DNA of 64,000 bases from Ifrita kowaldi (lineage: Eukaryota > Chordata > Aves > Passeriformes > Cinclosomatidae): assembly GCA_013398055.1 (NCBI GenBank), contig VZRS01005498.1:1-64000 (forward strand). Direction: 5' to 3'. Under the pieces are notes generated by a model. The model did not search any database and had not been told where the DNA came from. It was given only the letters and a program-made list of their open reading frames with translations. This document shows, one piece after another, positions 25,290 through 37,160 of the stretch (position 1 is the stretch's first letter; each line of letters opens with the position of its first letter). Position numbers and translations under genes: made by a program.

Positions 25290-27279
25290 GACAGAGAAAA
25301 ATGGCTAGAAAGCAGTAAGGTTCCTGGGCTTGTCCTGACTAGCACTGCCTTTCTGAAGGCAGAGTATTGAGCTAGAGGCACTGCTGGTCTGACCCTGAAG
25401 GGCATTTTTGGTGTATTTAAAGTACAACTCTATTCCAGTCTTAGCACTGAAGTAGCTGTGGATACAACATTTCTGCATTCTCATATGTTTGGCAAATGTG
25501 CATGGATTGTGTTTATTTTTAAGGGGTTAATTTAAAATGTGTAAAACTTTCCTACCTACTGGGAATTTGAGATGTTCAGCCCCATCTATGCTTCAGCAAA
25601 TGGCTTCTATTTAATACCATCTTTGTACATTACCATCCAGAGATGGCTATCTCGGAGAGCTAATCTGTGGATGTGCCCAAGGGTGAAAAAAGAGCAAAAA
25701 AGTAAGACTGAGAGGAGGGGAGGGGAGATGGGAGAAGGAACATTCTTCATTAATGCAGGTTTTTACAATGGATAATGTGTGGGAAGGGTAGGGGCAGAGA
25801 TGCTCCAAGAGCACCCCGAGATAATAAAACAGCTTGTTTAGCTAAGCACGATGGAAATGACAGCCCTACCCATCCTTCTGTCTTGCTCTCCTGTGAGCTA
25901 ACCAGTGCTCAAGCTGCACTGTTCATGTTTGGGGCAGGACTGTGCACAGCTCCTTCTCTTCCCTTGGATTTTGAGATGACACTGCAGGGCTAGTGGTGTT
26001 TTCCCTCCAGCTCCTGAGCGTAGTAGCTTCTGTCTGGAAGCCGATGACACTGCCAGCTCCTCGTGTTTTGACAGGTCCTCTGGCACCAGCGTGTGCCTGT
26101 GTGTCACCACACTCCATGAACCTGCTCCACAAACCCTGTCTCAAGCCGCAGTGCTCATTTACTTGAAGACATGACTATTTCCTCAATAGAACTTTCCTCT
26201 GTAGAAAGTACTTGTTTCCTTTCCTTTCTTCTGCAGAATGTTTTTGTTACTCAAAAGACCCATTTTGAAGATTAGCCAGGCACACCAGAGATGCCAGTGA
26301 GGGAGACCCATCCTGAAGCAGCAGGTTTTGGATCATGCTGCAGCTCATCACTTGTGCTGGTTTTGCTTCCTCTCTCAAGTAATGTCTTGAAGTCTTTTGA
26401 ATGACTCACTCAAAAGGAAAAACTCTGTACTAATGGTTAATGGGTCTTTCTAGCAGATGTAAAATCCAGTGAAACATATACAGTTTCTTTAGTTTTAAGA
26501 GGAACAGATGATTTAATAAGCAGCTATAAATCTCTTGGGAATGTACAGACATAGTCAAACAGCAAACTTCTGCCAGATTTTTCACTGACTAGACTTACAG
26601 CCTATGAGTCATAGCGGTCTGCTCCATTCTCCACCTCAATTGCCTGTTGTTGTTTTGGCTTTTAGAGGTGCTCTGTGCTGCATATGGATTTTTTATCACC
26701 TTCTCCTGTTAATGGGCTTGCTCTTTCATCCAGGAGGCAGACTTCAAGCAGTTGACTCTTATTCTCTGTGTGTGCATGACAGTGCATGACGTTTCTTTTC
26801 CATTCCCTAGCTCACTGTGCCATTTTAAGATTGTATAAGGAAAATGTTTCTGAGGAGTGTATTAATGCAGCCTCCTAAATGGGCCTAGTAATGGGAGTCC
26901 AGTTAAATTAAAATAGATACAGCCAGTCTCTTCTTAAAACAGTAATGCTTTCCTTCCAGCAGTCTGTGGTTAATGAATTTATTGTAACAGTATTTCTAAC
27001 AGACCCAGTTATTAGCAGCTCTTTAGAGATAAGGGAACAGGCAGAAAGCAGAAAGTTGTTCCAGTTACCTCTGTCTCATGCTGAATTGCAGGGGATGGTT
27101 GTATTTTCTAAGGTACTGAGCTGCCATTACAAAAGGATGTAAAACGACACCATGTTTAACAAACATCTTCTATATTGTGTTGGCCTGCTGGCTTTCTATG
27201 AGTGTCTGAGATATCTGGGGGCTGCAAGCTCTTGTTTTATTTTACAGCTGGTTCACAAGCCATGTGAATTATACTTGGA

Positions 27280-27365
27280 AGCCACTCTAGAGGAGGTGAG
27301 GAATTAGAATTACTAAGATTTGCTCCAGGTCACACCCAGGTGAACCAGAGATAAAACTAGTGATA
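27280..27365. repeat. Possible fossil of an ancient MIR-type element
   Basis: 'gctccaggtcacacccaggt' followed by 'gaaccagagataaaactag' resembles the MIR-type wording 'cttgcccaaggtcacacag.aagt..gtggcagagc..gaattgaac'. The match is short and diverged, and the call rests on the order of words only. Confidence 0.3.
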
Positions 27366-27894
27366 AGACACAAGACTTTGTGTGGAATATTTAACCATTG
27401 TGGAGGTTTTGCAAGACAGGTGCAGTGCAGCTTATTTTGAATGCAGCTGGATGGAGGGGATTTTAAAACTGACTCACAGCACAGATTTTTTGTTTCTTGT
27501 AAATCTCACAATGTAACTACAAAAATCTAAGAAAAAATGTGCAAAATTCTGACTTTGTCAGAATAAACAGGCAGTAAAAATCAGGTTCTGATTCTTTCAG
27601 TGGCTCAGGACTGCATTTGTATTTGTTGCTCTCTGGGACCATGTAAATAATGAGGGAAAATTTTTGTTTTAGTGGTAAGGATGATGAGAAAACTCTGTTC
27701 ATGTTTGGCCTTTTCCAGGCTGGAGGGAATGTCAAAAATGCATAGATGTGAAGCAGGTTAAGAAACTGGAAACAGCCTTAGAGGCTGTTTAATGTACAGA
27801 ATTGTATAACGTGACCAAAAATAGATATTGTTTGAAGTTCATGGTGGGATTACAGTTTACTGCATTGTTCCAACACCTTCAGAAAGCCAAACAG

Positions 27895-27990
27895 GCCTTG
27901 TGTTACTAGGCAAAGAAAGTTATCCAAGGTCATATTACCTGCATGGGGTCAAAATCAAGAACAGCTTTTGACTCTTCTGACTCCTTGTTA
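27895..27990. repeat. Possible fossil of an ancient MIR-type element
   Basis: 'gttatccaaggtcatattac', 'caaaatcaagaacagc' and 'tgactcttctgactcctt' follow the order of MIR-type tails ('ttgtccaaggtcacac... gaattagaacccag..ctcctgactcc'). It lies 0.6 kb from a similar fragment at 27280-27365. Confidence 0.35.
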
Positions 27991-28857
27991 GGCCCCTGCA
28001 CCCAGGGCAGGAGGAAGCACAGAGGTTTTCAACACCATGCATGTGTGCAAAATAGCCCTTTCAGCTCTTTCTGGCAAAGTGAGAGCTTTGCTTTATGCTT
28101 TCAGTAAGCACAGTGCTCTCACGTTTACTGATGGGACTTTCACACGTCAGGAAATCAGAAAGCTGGAGACGTAATCAGCGTGTCTGTTCTTGAATGGGGA
28201 ATTTTCCCCAGAGCGAGTTGTGATGTGTGCTCCTAATGATTTGCATCTTACGGTTCAGACTTTCCATGAGCTGCTTCCAGCACTGTAGGCACTAACTTGT
28301 GTTTGCAGTGAACACACACACACCCAGCTGCAAGGGTAACAGCCATAGCCTACATGTTTAAATCTTGGCATAGCTCTGTGGGATTGATTAGGAATGTCCA
28401 GTTCCTTTGGAAGCCTGGCCCAGCTGTGGGGCTTAGGTGGAGATGTCAGTGTAGCGTTCAGTGCTGGCCCAGGTTAGGGGTTAGCTAGAAATGGAGGCTT
28501 TTAAGAGAGGTTTTACTTGCTCTTCTTCACTGGCAACCAGGTCTTTTGCAAACTTTCTGGTGTGTGGTCTGTGCACACTAAATGGCTGACGCTGAGCCTG
28601 TGTTGTGGGATTTCACCGCTTCCACAGTATGAACAGCAAGCAGCAGCAGTTCCAGGGAGTGAGTTTTGTCCATCCCCTTAAAACAATGTACATAGCAATG
28701 GGGAGCATCATGTGACTACATGGACCTTATCCAGTGTTTTAAAGGGAAAATATCTATAACAGTGTCCTGGCCTATGTAAACTGTATAGTTTTCCCAGACT
28801 TGGAAGGAAAGCATTGGTACTTTCTCAAGTTCCGCCCTTTTCGGTTTGATGTGGGGG

Positions 28858-28869
28858 AAAAAAAAAAAA
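28858..28869. repeat. Poly-A tract (12 A)
   Basis: A run of 12 A follows GGGGG. No retroposon body was recognised on its left. Confidence 0.85.
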
Positions 28870-30470
28870 GGTTGATTCCTGCTTTCCTTTTGTCTCTAAA
28901 ATGGGAAGTAATTTAATGAAAATAAGAAATAACGCTTTTTCATGTCAAGAGGCAAAATCTTATCTCTGAGCTGTCTGTTTTGATGAGAATGAAGTAGAGT
29001 ATGTACTTTTTTTTTTTAAGTAATAACCTCTACTGTTAATGGTGAAGAAAAGATAGGTATGTGTGTGATTCTCCAGCAGCCTAAATGTGGACGTTGGGGC
29101 AGTCTATCCTTGATGTTGGGGCTATTTTCAGACACACCCCCCAGCTCTGTTTGGAAGAATACACAGAATCGAAGGAGGAAGGATGACCTTGATTTTAAGG
29201 CATTCATCTGGAACTTGGATGCTGGGAGCTGCATTTCTAGCGCTGGGACTGGCTTCCTCTGTGGTCTGCAGTGTGTTGCTCAGGGAATGTGTGTGTGCCA
29301 CACAATGGATGTCAGCACAAAGGGCCCTGGAGCTGACTCCAGGAGGTCTGCACTGCCCTACAGTGCCGTTGGGCACTGTGTGGAGCCATGTCCCCTTCCC
29401 AGAAAATACAGCTGCACTAGTTCAAGCACTGCTTTGTGCTGTTGGAGCTGTGCTGCTTCCAGTTCTGGAGTTAGGATGATTGTGGCTCATTTGGACTTCT
29501 CTGTACCACACTCCATTGCTAAACCCAGGAAGCACTGAGGTACTGAGAAACAGACACAGAGTTCATAAAATGGTTTTGAACTGTCTGCATGGGCTGGTTT
29601 TGGATTTCTTTTGTTTTGCACAAACTCATCCTAGCCACTCCAGTGTCACTGACTTTCTTTCCCTCTGTGGCACTGGAAACCAGCTAGAAAAAAGCGCTTC
29701 ATTTTGGCTGTTTCCCATGCCCAAATTGTTTTCCAGAAGACTCCAATTTTGACTGACCCCAGCTGCCTCCCAGGTTCTAACTCTGGCCTCGGGGGAGGCT
29801 GCAGAGCCTGGTGCTCAGAACACTGTTGGTCACACACAGCTTCCAGTGGGCCACTGTGCGGACTTGCACACAAAGCCATTGAACTTTTTTCCAAGCAGCC
29901 ACACTGGAGTGACATTTACGTGGCTTTGCAAAGCACCCTGAGGGCCTTGAATGAAAGGAGCTCTGCATATTCAAAGCAATATTATGTTTATCTGTTCTAG
30001 CCAAAGCAGAGAAGAAAATGCTTTATTGTCTGTGGCTTAAAATCTGCCTGCTATGAGAGTGCAAAAGACAAACTCTTTGTATCCCTGAGAAAACAAAAGC
30101 CACTGGCTTTGATTTCAGTGGGGTGAAGGCGATGGGAGTAGTGCTGGGCCAGTGCTTGCACTATCCATCCTCCCCAGAGATGAGAAGTGGGGCTCACAGG
30201 CATTCCCCCAGCATGTTAGCAGCAGTGCACAGGGTCTCCAGACCAGCTTGGAAGTTCAAGTCATGACTAAAATAAAGGAAGCCAACTGTGTTAGCACACA
30301 GAGAAGTCATTGCCTTTTGTCCAAAGGAACATTGGACTGACACTTTCTTCTTGGAGTCTCTTGGCTCCTAGCATTTGGAAGATAAGATCTATCCAGTCAG
30401 AGGGGGTTGTATAAACTTCCTGTGAACTTCCATAGTTGATGATCAAAAGGAATCACAAAACATGTTGTCA

Positions 30471-30497
30471 TTATTTATCTATTTATTTATCTATTTA
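30471..30497. repeat. ATTT/ATCT tetranucleotide repeat
   Basis: A 27-bp tetranucleotide microsatellite alternates TTTA and TCTA units (ttatttatctatttatttat and onward). Confidence 0.9.
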
Positions 30498-33400
30498 GAA
30501 GTTCAAAGAGTGTACAGTTCTATTGGTTGTGATTTTTTTTTTTCTCATGTAAACAGGGTTATATCATAATGGATGCACAGCCTTAGGGGCCCACATTTTC
30601 CATTTTGAGTTTAAATTAAGAGCTCTTTTGCTCTGGAAAGCATCTTTGCAGGGGGAAAAATGTGAAAAATGCAACCACCACTCATATTCTGCTTCAGAAG
30701 TCATCCCTGCAATATTATCTGTCCTTGTGTCCCTTGCTTTGCTAAAAGATTCTCATCCCTTTGTTAGCTTCATATAGCCAGTATATCAATAGAGATGGTT
30801 CCCAATGGCATCTTTTTCTTTGCCGCACTACCTGGATGCAAGAACAGGAAGGGCTACCTTGACAACAATTTGAGAAGTTCCCCTTCAGCTAGGGATTTGG
30901 CTTATACGATCTGTATTCTCATAATTTATGTGCCCCTCTGTTCCCAGTAAGTCAAAGCTTTGCAGCACTTGCTCAGATTCACACAAGATTTAGTCCTCCC
31001 AGAGTTGTATTCTTGTGTGTTCTGCTTCAGTGCAATTCCAGGTGTGAGGGTATCTGGTTTTTGAACTGTCTTCTAGTCCCACGGGTAGCATCTTGTGTCA
31101 CAGGATGTGTGCTGTGAACAGGGGCAACAGAAACTTGTCCTTTCACTTTTGCTTGAAAGAAACAGTAGTGAAGTGAGACAAATGGAGACCTTGCATTCGT
31201 GTAGGGTCAAATCAGAAAACCTGTGGAATTTCAAGCAACTCATCGACATCTCTCCTGATATGGCTGGTTCCCAGAGGAAGCCTGCTTGTCTCATTTGCCC
31301 TTCTTCTTGGGACATAAATCCACACTTGATGGGGATCTACAGACAGGACAAATATCCTCTCCTTGGGGGCTTCTGCTCCTCCATCAGTTTTGGACCTACA
31401 GCTTCCTGTCTCTCCCTTTTGGGCATGCCTGGGGTACAGCAGAGCTATGCAAGGAAGGGTGTTGACTGGAAGGAAGATGGGCTGCAGACAGGGCTCGCTC
31501 TGGAGAGTTAAGGAGCAGAAGGACTTATTTACATGAGTTTCCCACCTTTGGCTATCCCTCTGGCTTGACTTGTGCCTTGGCCTGGTGCCATCTGACACAG
31601 TTTGCAGTGCTGGGATGTTGAGGGCTGACTGAATTGGCTGCCTGGGCCCAGAGCCAGTTTGTATGGCTTGTTTGGCTTTGCACTGCTTTTCTAGCAGGGT
31701 GAGCTGTAATATGTGTCTCCTGTCATGAATCAGACCATAGGTATGGATAATTCTCAAACCAGGCATTCGCATGAGTTAATTCCACGCTGTTCATGTTTAA
31801 AGTTGTTTTATTAAGGAATTATTCAGCTTATTGCTCAGCAAGTTTTCTGCATCATTAGTAGGTTCAGAATGGGAGTTGTGTCCCAGTATGACCAAACAGT
31901 GTCTTAAAGCTTTAATTGCCAAATAAAAACTCTTTCCACCTCTCTCTTCTAAAATATACAACATTACTAAACCACCACTTTGGTAAAATATTGTAGCACA
32001 TGTTTGATGTATTTTTAAGTTCTTTTGAAGTCAATGCTTAAATGCTTTGCTGAATCAGGGCCTAAAATAATAATATCCACAAAGTTAAGCCACTTTATTT
32101 TTGAATGAGTGTTTGCACAGGAATTGAATGCATGTCAGCTTCTTGTCATGGCCCCCAGGTACAGATCACCTCTTAGTTTCAGTGAATTAGAAACCTTTTC
32201 AAATTGCTGTCTTGCACACAGTTGAAGCATCAGGGTCAGACCCAAGAATGGCAGGCTCTCATTTGCAGAATGACATCAAACTGAAATGGGATATAGGGCC
32301 ATAAAGGGATTGGCAGCATCTCAAAGAGAGCACAGCTATCATTAGTCATTTCCTATATACATGCTGTATAAATACTGGGGATATACACACACATTTCTTT
32401 TTTCTGGGTTAGTGAAACCAGTACAGTGCTGCAAACCTGATCCTTGCTAGACCATTGAGGAGGTCAGGGAAACTTAATTCTCCTGTTAGAAGAGAGTTGT
32501 TCATACGCTTTAAGTAACGGATCTGAAATGGAGAAAGAAAATAAGTCCATAGCTGACTGATCTCTGTCTTTCACCTGTGCAGTCCCCCTGCAACTGGGGA
32601 GCTCCTATGTTGGGTCAACAACCCCTTTGCTGTTGTTTGCAAGGCTACAATATACTGTTGTGCTGCTTACTTTGATACCACAATCCTAGCAAAACATGCA
32701 GTGAGGCAAAATTGAAATTAACATGCCACTGAAGGCGGTGGAACGTTTAATCACTTCCATAGAATGATGCTTTTGGGATCAGAGGTGTTATCTCGTGCCA
32801 CTTACTTTATTGTTGTGTTCTTACACCATCATGTTGGAGTGTAACAATAAGGGCCAGTGGTGTGCACTGTTAATTTAAAGAACTCGGTGGTGCTGTGGGA
32901 CTGCTTCAGAGTGTGTGGTGGCTGCTGCCCTGCCTGTCATCACTTTGTCCCACCTGGTAGTCCACAGAATTCCCTATGCAAAAGTATTGAGTGCTGGGTC
33001 TCTATAAAAAGAGCAAAGAACACAGTTTTTGCAGTGCACGTGTGCTTTACATTAAGAGCTGGCTTGGGCTTTTCCCCTTATTTCCATACCTCTGCTAGTC
33101 ACTGCCTGTTGATGAGGAAGTGCTGCTCCCAAGCTCCCTGCCTCTCCCAGTGAGGTCAGCAGGAGCTGCCAGCACTTGCAGCAGTATTGGGCTAAGAACA
33201 TACTGGGACAGATTAATTAAGTTTCACTTTTTTTTTGTTGGGTCTTATATTATGGTATTTCAAACAAATATATACTTGTTGAGGTCACTGGGAAGATGGT
33301 CAGTAAATGCGTAGAGGTGACACGAGGAAGAGCAATAAGGTGGCCATCTTCAATGGGAAAGGGGCAAAAGCCCTTGTGAAGTGCAGAAAGTTATTTGAGG

Positions 33401-36062
33401 AGGGGAAAAATCCTAAGTAACTTTGCAAGAGTGTTTTTTTAATCTAAAAAATGCAAAGCAAAATGTTACCGAAGTTGGAGCAGTGATTAATTTGAATTTA
33501 TAGCTACCAGAGATTTGTGCTGTTGTTGTAGCTGGCTTAGTCTGTAGCTCACCTCTGATGTTGTACTTTCACATACAGAAAGTGATAAAATTTCACGAGG
33601 AACAAGTCTGATTTTTGTTTCCTCTCCTGCTGCTGATGATGGCTGCTTGGAAAGCATTCAGTAAAGAATCTCAGACCAGGCAGCTTACAGAGTGGGCAGC
33701 TCATGTTTCCCTTGCAGCTCTCCAGGTAGAGACTCCAGGTGTGCCTGGTGAGGGCTCCTGCTGTGCACTGACCCTGCTCAGAGCATGCCTGCTCCTGTGC
33801 CTCTCGTGACTGCTGCATCCTGGGGCCAGGAGCATAGGAAGGAGTGTGTTCAACCAGTCAGAAAGGGGAAGTGTATTGGAAATAAGAAACTAAACATCAG
33901 CTGCGTGTGAGTAATGGATTGTCTGTCTCCTGCAGGGGTTGAGGGTACACACTCTGATGCCTTTTGATGGCAGGGTAGCAATGATGCTGTAGTTAATGCA
34001 AAATCAGCTATTCATCATGTCCTCTGCTTATGATTTCAGACCCTGTCCTGATCCTAAATTGTGTTCTGAGGTATTGATGTGCTCAAGTGAAAGCCCGGTG
34101 AGAAAAAAGTAAAATGTGGGAGTAGCTCTTGTTTCACTGGTATCAGTCTGAGCTGCACATGTCACCTTTTGGCAAGAAACTGATTTGGGGTGTATTCATG
34201 AGGCTTAGAAGAGAAATGTGCTTGTCTGAGGGCTTCTGTGGTAGTCACCTGCCCAAGACCAAAGCTTGGGTCATAGTTTTACTACTGTGCCTTGTTCCTA
34301 CATATTTGTGTATGCGTGATATATTTTAACGACTTCGTTTGCTTTGCTTGGAATTTTAAACTGTAACAGAGTGCATATGTAATGCACAGAGCATTTCCAA
34401 TGCCTTCTAAATGCCAGCTTGCCTGCTCCCCCAGAACCTTGCCATATATGCAGATGTGGTCACGGAATGAAGTGCCACAGAGCCATGAATGCTGGAGTGG
34501 GATGTGCTGCAGATGGTTGGTACATACTCCTGTGTTACCAGTAATGGGGTTTATAGAAGATCTGAGCGTGATCAGTCATTTCACTTGTCCATTGATCAAT
34601 TCCTAGGATGTTTTTTTATCACTTCTGTGTTTTGAACACTCCCTCTGCAGTGATGCAGTGTAAAACATTACTTTCTTGGGAGGAGTTAGCAGTTTCCCTC
34701 TTTCCCCAGTCACGCTGCTGAAATTGTGCCCACTTGCCACATGTGATGAATTTACCTCAGTCATGTGCCAAAGGAAATTTTCAGGACAAAACCAGGTTAT
34801 AATTTTTTAATATTTGGCTCTCATGGCTCTGACTGTCTATCACTGGTGCATTCTTAGGGGAACTTAGTGTGAAATTGCAAATTTAGCATGTGGCACTTTC
34901 ATATCTAGGAACTATTTGATGTGATGTCATCTCAGCATCTTCTGGACCCTTGGCAGCTTAACCAGCCGTCTTGTTATATTTATCTACCTGCGAGTAGTCT
35001 GCATGCAGTTTTTGGTAACAGTGTAAAATATGCCTCATGTATATGCTTTTGTGTGATGTTCTTGTTAGAGAGAGAGGTGGTTTAAGTGTGCAGTCTGCTG
35101 GGAGCTCTGTCACTCACAAAATTTAGTTTTCTGAGGTACAGGCAATAATATGCTCTGGTGTAGTTTATATCTAATAATGGCTATATGGGGAGACAGGTGT
35201 TCCCATGAAACATCTTGGCTATCTCACACAACCAGAAGAGTAATATGCTGAAACTCTTTAATCTCATGTATAAACCTAGTTATGTTGATTATATAATGTA
35301 CCTTTTCTTGTGTTCAGCTCCCTAAATAACATATAAAGGATTTCATAGGCTAATGTTGAGTTTTAAATGCAGGGGTGGAATATCATAACTGCCCAATGAA
35401 GTGGTTAATAGATATAGGAGAAATTGATTTCCTATTTAGCTTGGCATAGGTAGCTTTGCAATTTTCTGCCCACTAGAGGGACTGCTGCTTATACTGCTCA
35501 TTGCAGAGCACAGTCATGAAGTCCCTTCAGTATCTTTTATGAAGTTTTAAAACTTTGAATGACTGACTGATTAAATCCTCTGAAGATTATCTCCAAGATA
35601 TATCTCAAAGTGTAAAAAGTTTGGGCACAGTACTCTTCCTCTGAGTCCAAATAATTTTTCAACTGAATTTTCTTAATAAATGTTCTTTCTTTTTTATAAA
35701 GTATTTTCTGTTCTCTTGATTTATCAGTCCAGACTTTCCTGTATGACGTTGGTGGGGATTAATTTAGATTTTTTTTGTCAAGGAAAAAATGTTGTATGTC
35801 TTTATTTATGTTTGGAGTAAGTTTTGTTTTGCAACCATGGTGCCAGTGAATATGGTAAACTAATCAGTTCTTGTATTCGCAAACGTCAGTGAAATGAGTT
35901 TCTCCTTTAACTGGGAGATAGCAAGTTTTGGGTAAGAGGCGCTTAAACTTACAGTCAGTATGAGAAAACTTCCAGATGTATCTGTGTGTTCTTGTTTGGC
36001 TGGGGGACTTTTTTTTTGTTTGTTTGAGTTCCTGACCTGCCCAATTTTCTTCTTAATTACAG

Positions 36063-36150
36063 AAACATGAAAGAATACAGGAAGTCCTGCATGACCTTAT
36101 GAATACCTGTGCTAATTAAGTCACTGGCTTGATACTGGGAGAACAGCAAG
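36063..36150 (+). other. Candidate 88-bp untranslated (leader) exon
   Basis: A pyrimidine-rich acceptor (CCAATTTTCTTCTTAATTACAG, ending at 36062) is followed 88 bp later by the near-perfect donor CAAG|GTAAGC at 36151. All three plus-strand frames contain stops, so it cannot be an internal coding exon. It could be a 5' untranslated exon, a long non-coding RNA exon, or chance. Three ATGs open tiny reading frames that stop inside it: 36067-36102 (11 codons), a 3-codon frame at 36091-36102 in the same register, and 36100-36120 (6 codons). A leader exon with stacked upstream ORFs would restrain translation of the main frame. With the CpG island at the left edge, it fits a plus-strand gene with a first intron of tens of kilobases. 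Transcript data would decide. Confidence 0.35.
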
Positions 36151-36540
36151 GTAAGCAGTCAGGCCATGCCAGCAGCATTTCTTGTAATCTGCATGATTAT
36201 ATTTCAACAAAGCTTCAGTGCTTTCAGATATCAAATTCATAACAAGGCAGGCAAAGACAAATAGCCTGCAGGTCTGGATGTGATAGATTTACTTTTAGTT
36301 CAAAGCTTTGGTGAGCAAGCATCTCTGTTTTCCCTTCTGGGGGGGAAAAACCACAAGTTTTGCGGTCGTTTTCTCTTTTTTAGAAGGCAATATCTCTAAT
36401 TTCGACAATCAATTCCTGACCAAAGCTCAGCTTCCTGGGCTGACTCTGGGGAGGGGCTGGAGGAAGGGTGGAATGTTTCAAAACTTAGCTGATGAAAAGG
36501 CATGCTGTTTTGTGGATGCCTCCCAGAATTGTTTAAATCT

Positions 36541-36558
36541 GTGTGTGTGTGTGCGCGC
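36541..36558. repeat. GT/GC dinucleotide repeat
   Basis: GTGTGTGTGTGTGCGCGC is a short alternating purine-pyrimidine tract. Such tracts can adopt Z-form DNA. It lies about 0.4 kb right of the candidate exon at 36063-36150. Confidence 0.85.
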
Positions 36559-36891
36559 TTATGAAGGGAGGGGGGGAGAGAGATCTCCATGACAACTGGC
36601 CTGGCCAGTCTGTGTTCTCTGCAATCATTTTAGCTGGAATCAGTGCTGCGAGAGGTCATATGAAGGAGTTATGGGAAGCACAGCAGGTATTAGACACTAA
36701 ACGACTGGTTTTCTGATTGCCTCAGATAATAACACAGAGTTTTGTCTGGGAAATACAAATCTGAGAATGGAGTGGAAAGGGAAGTGCTCCAAATTTCAGG
36801 TAACAAAAATTGCCTTTTTAATGTTATGTCCTCCCATTGTAAAGTTTGATGGTGTTTTTTTTTTCCTTGCTGCTGGTGGTGTTTACTCCCA

Positions 36892-36950
36892 GCCGAGAGC
36901 GTCGGAGCGAGCTTGGATTCCCTAACTCTGGGGAATGATGTCATGCGGCA
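36892..36950 (+). promoter_or_regulatory. CpG cluster with CRE-like word; possible enhancer, minor promoter or exon
   Basis: Five CpGs lie between 36894 and 36947 in otherwise CpG-poor sequence. TGATGTCA (36937-36944) is one base from the CREB/ATF palindrome TGACGTCA. A plus-strand frame is open from about 36893 to 37098. Its first part reads ESVGASLDSLTLGNDVMRQQ, which looks protein-like but is not recognised. An acceptor-like TTTACTCCCAG ends at 36891. No credible donor follows before the stop, so an internal exon is not well supported. A terminal exon or a regulatory element remains possible. Confidence 0.3.
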
Positions 36951-37005
36951 ACAGTTGGATTCTATTAGCCAGGGAAAGAGGAAACATCCTGCATTTTTTG
37001 TTTTT

Positions 37006-37032
37006 GGGGTGGGGGTGGAGAGGGGAGAGGGG
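37006..37032 (+). other. G-quadruplex-type motif
   Basis: GGGG and GGGGG, then two further GGGG runs, are separated by loops of 1, 6 and 3 nt. This satisfies the G3+N1-7 rule. It lies about 60 bp right of the CpG cluster at 36.9 kb. Confidence 0.7.
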
Positions 37033-37160
37033 AGTTACTTTGGCTCTTTGTTGAATCTTGTGCAAAGGCTACAAGAAGTGTTTAAAAAAAGTTTGTAACA
37101 AATTAACTCCCAGAAAATACCATTTAGGACCTAGACAGCACCAAACCTTAAACTCACTGC

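Larger units (their letters stand above)
16369..36062. other. Long CpG-poor stretch without supported genes
   Basis: Nearly 20 kb of intron-like or intergenic DNA. It contains short tandem duplications (19573-19614, 20235-20277), MIR/L2-like fossils (22950-23045, 27280-27365, 27895-27990), a compact CpG cluster (25007-25289), small homopolymers and a tetranucleotide repeat (30471-30497). The longest frames are 186 codons on the minus strand (31212-31772) and 159 and 98 codons on the plus strand (29059-29538, 29183-29479). They overlap other open frames and show no recognised domain. Confidence 0.55.

Noticed and set aside
29059..29538. 159-codon plus-strand frame
   Set aside because: It overlaps two other open frames, has no domain and no good splice or promoter context.
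32757..32800. 'ccatagaatgatgctttt' resembling a minus-strand CR1 terminus
   Set aside because: The following bases do not continue into CR1 wording, so the terminal-octamer match is probably chance.
36308..36592. 94-codon plus-strand frame over the GT/GC repeat
   Set aside because: It includes translated microsatellite sequence and overlaps a minus-strand frame. No exon signals were seen.
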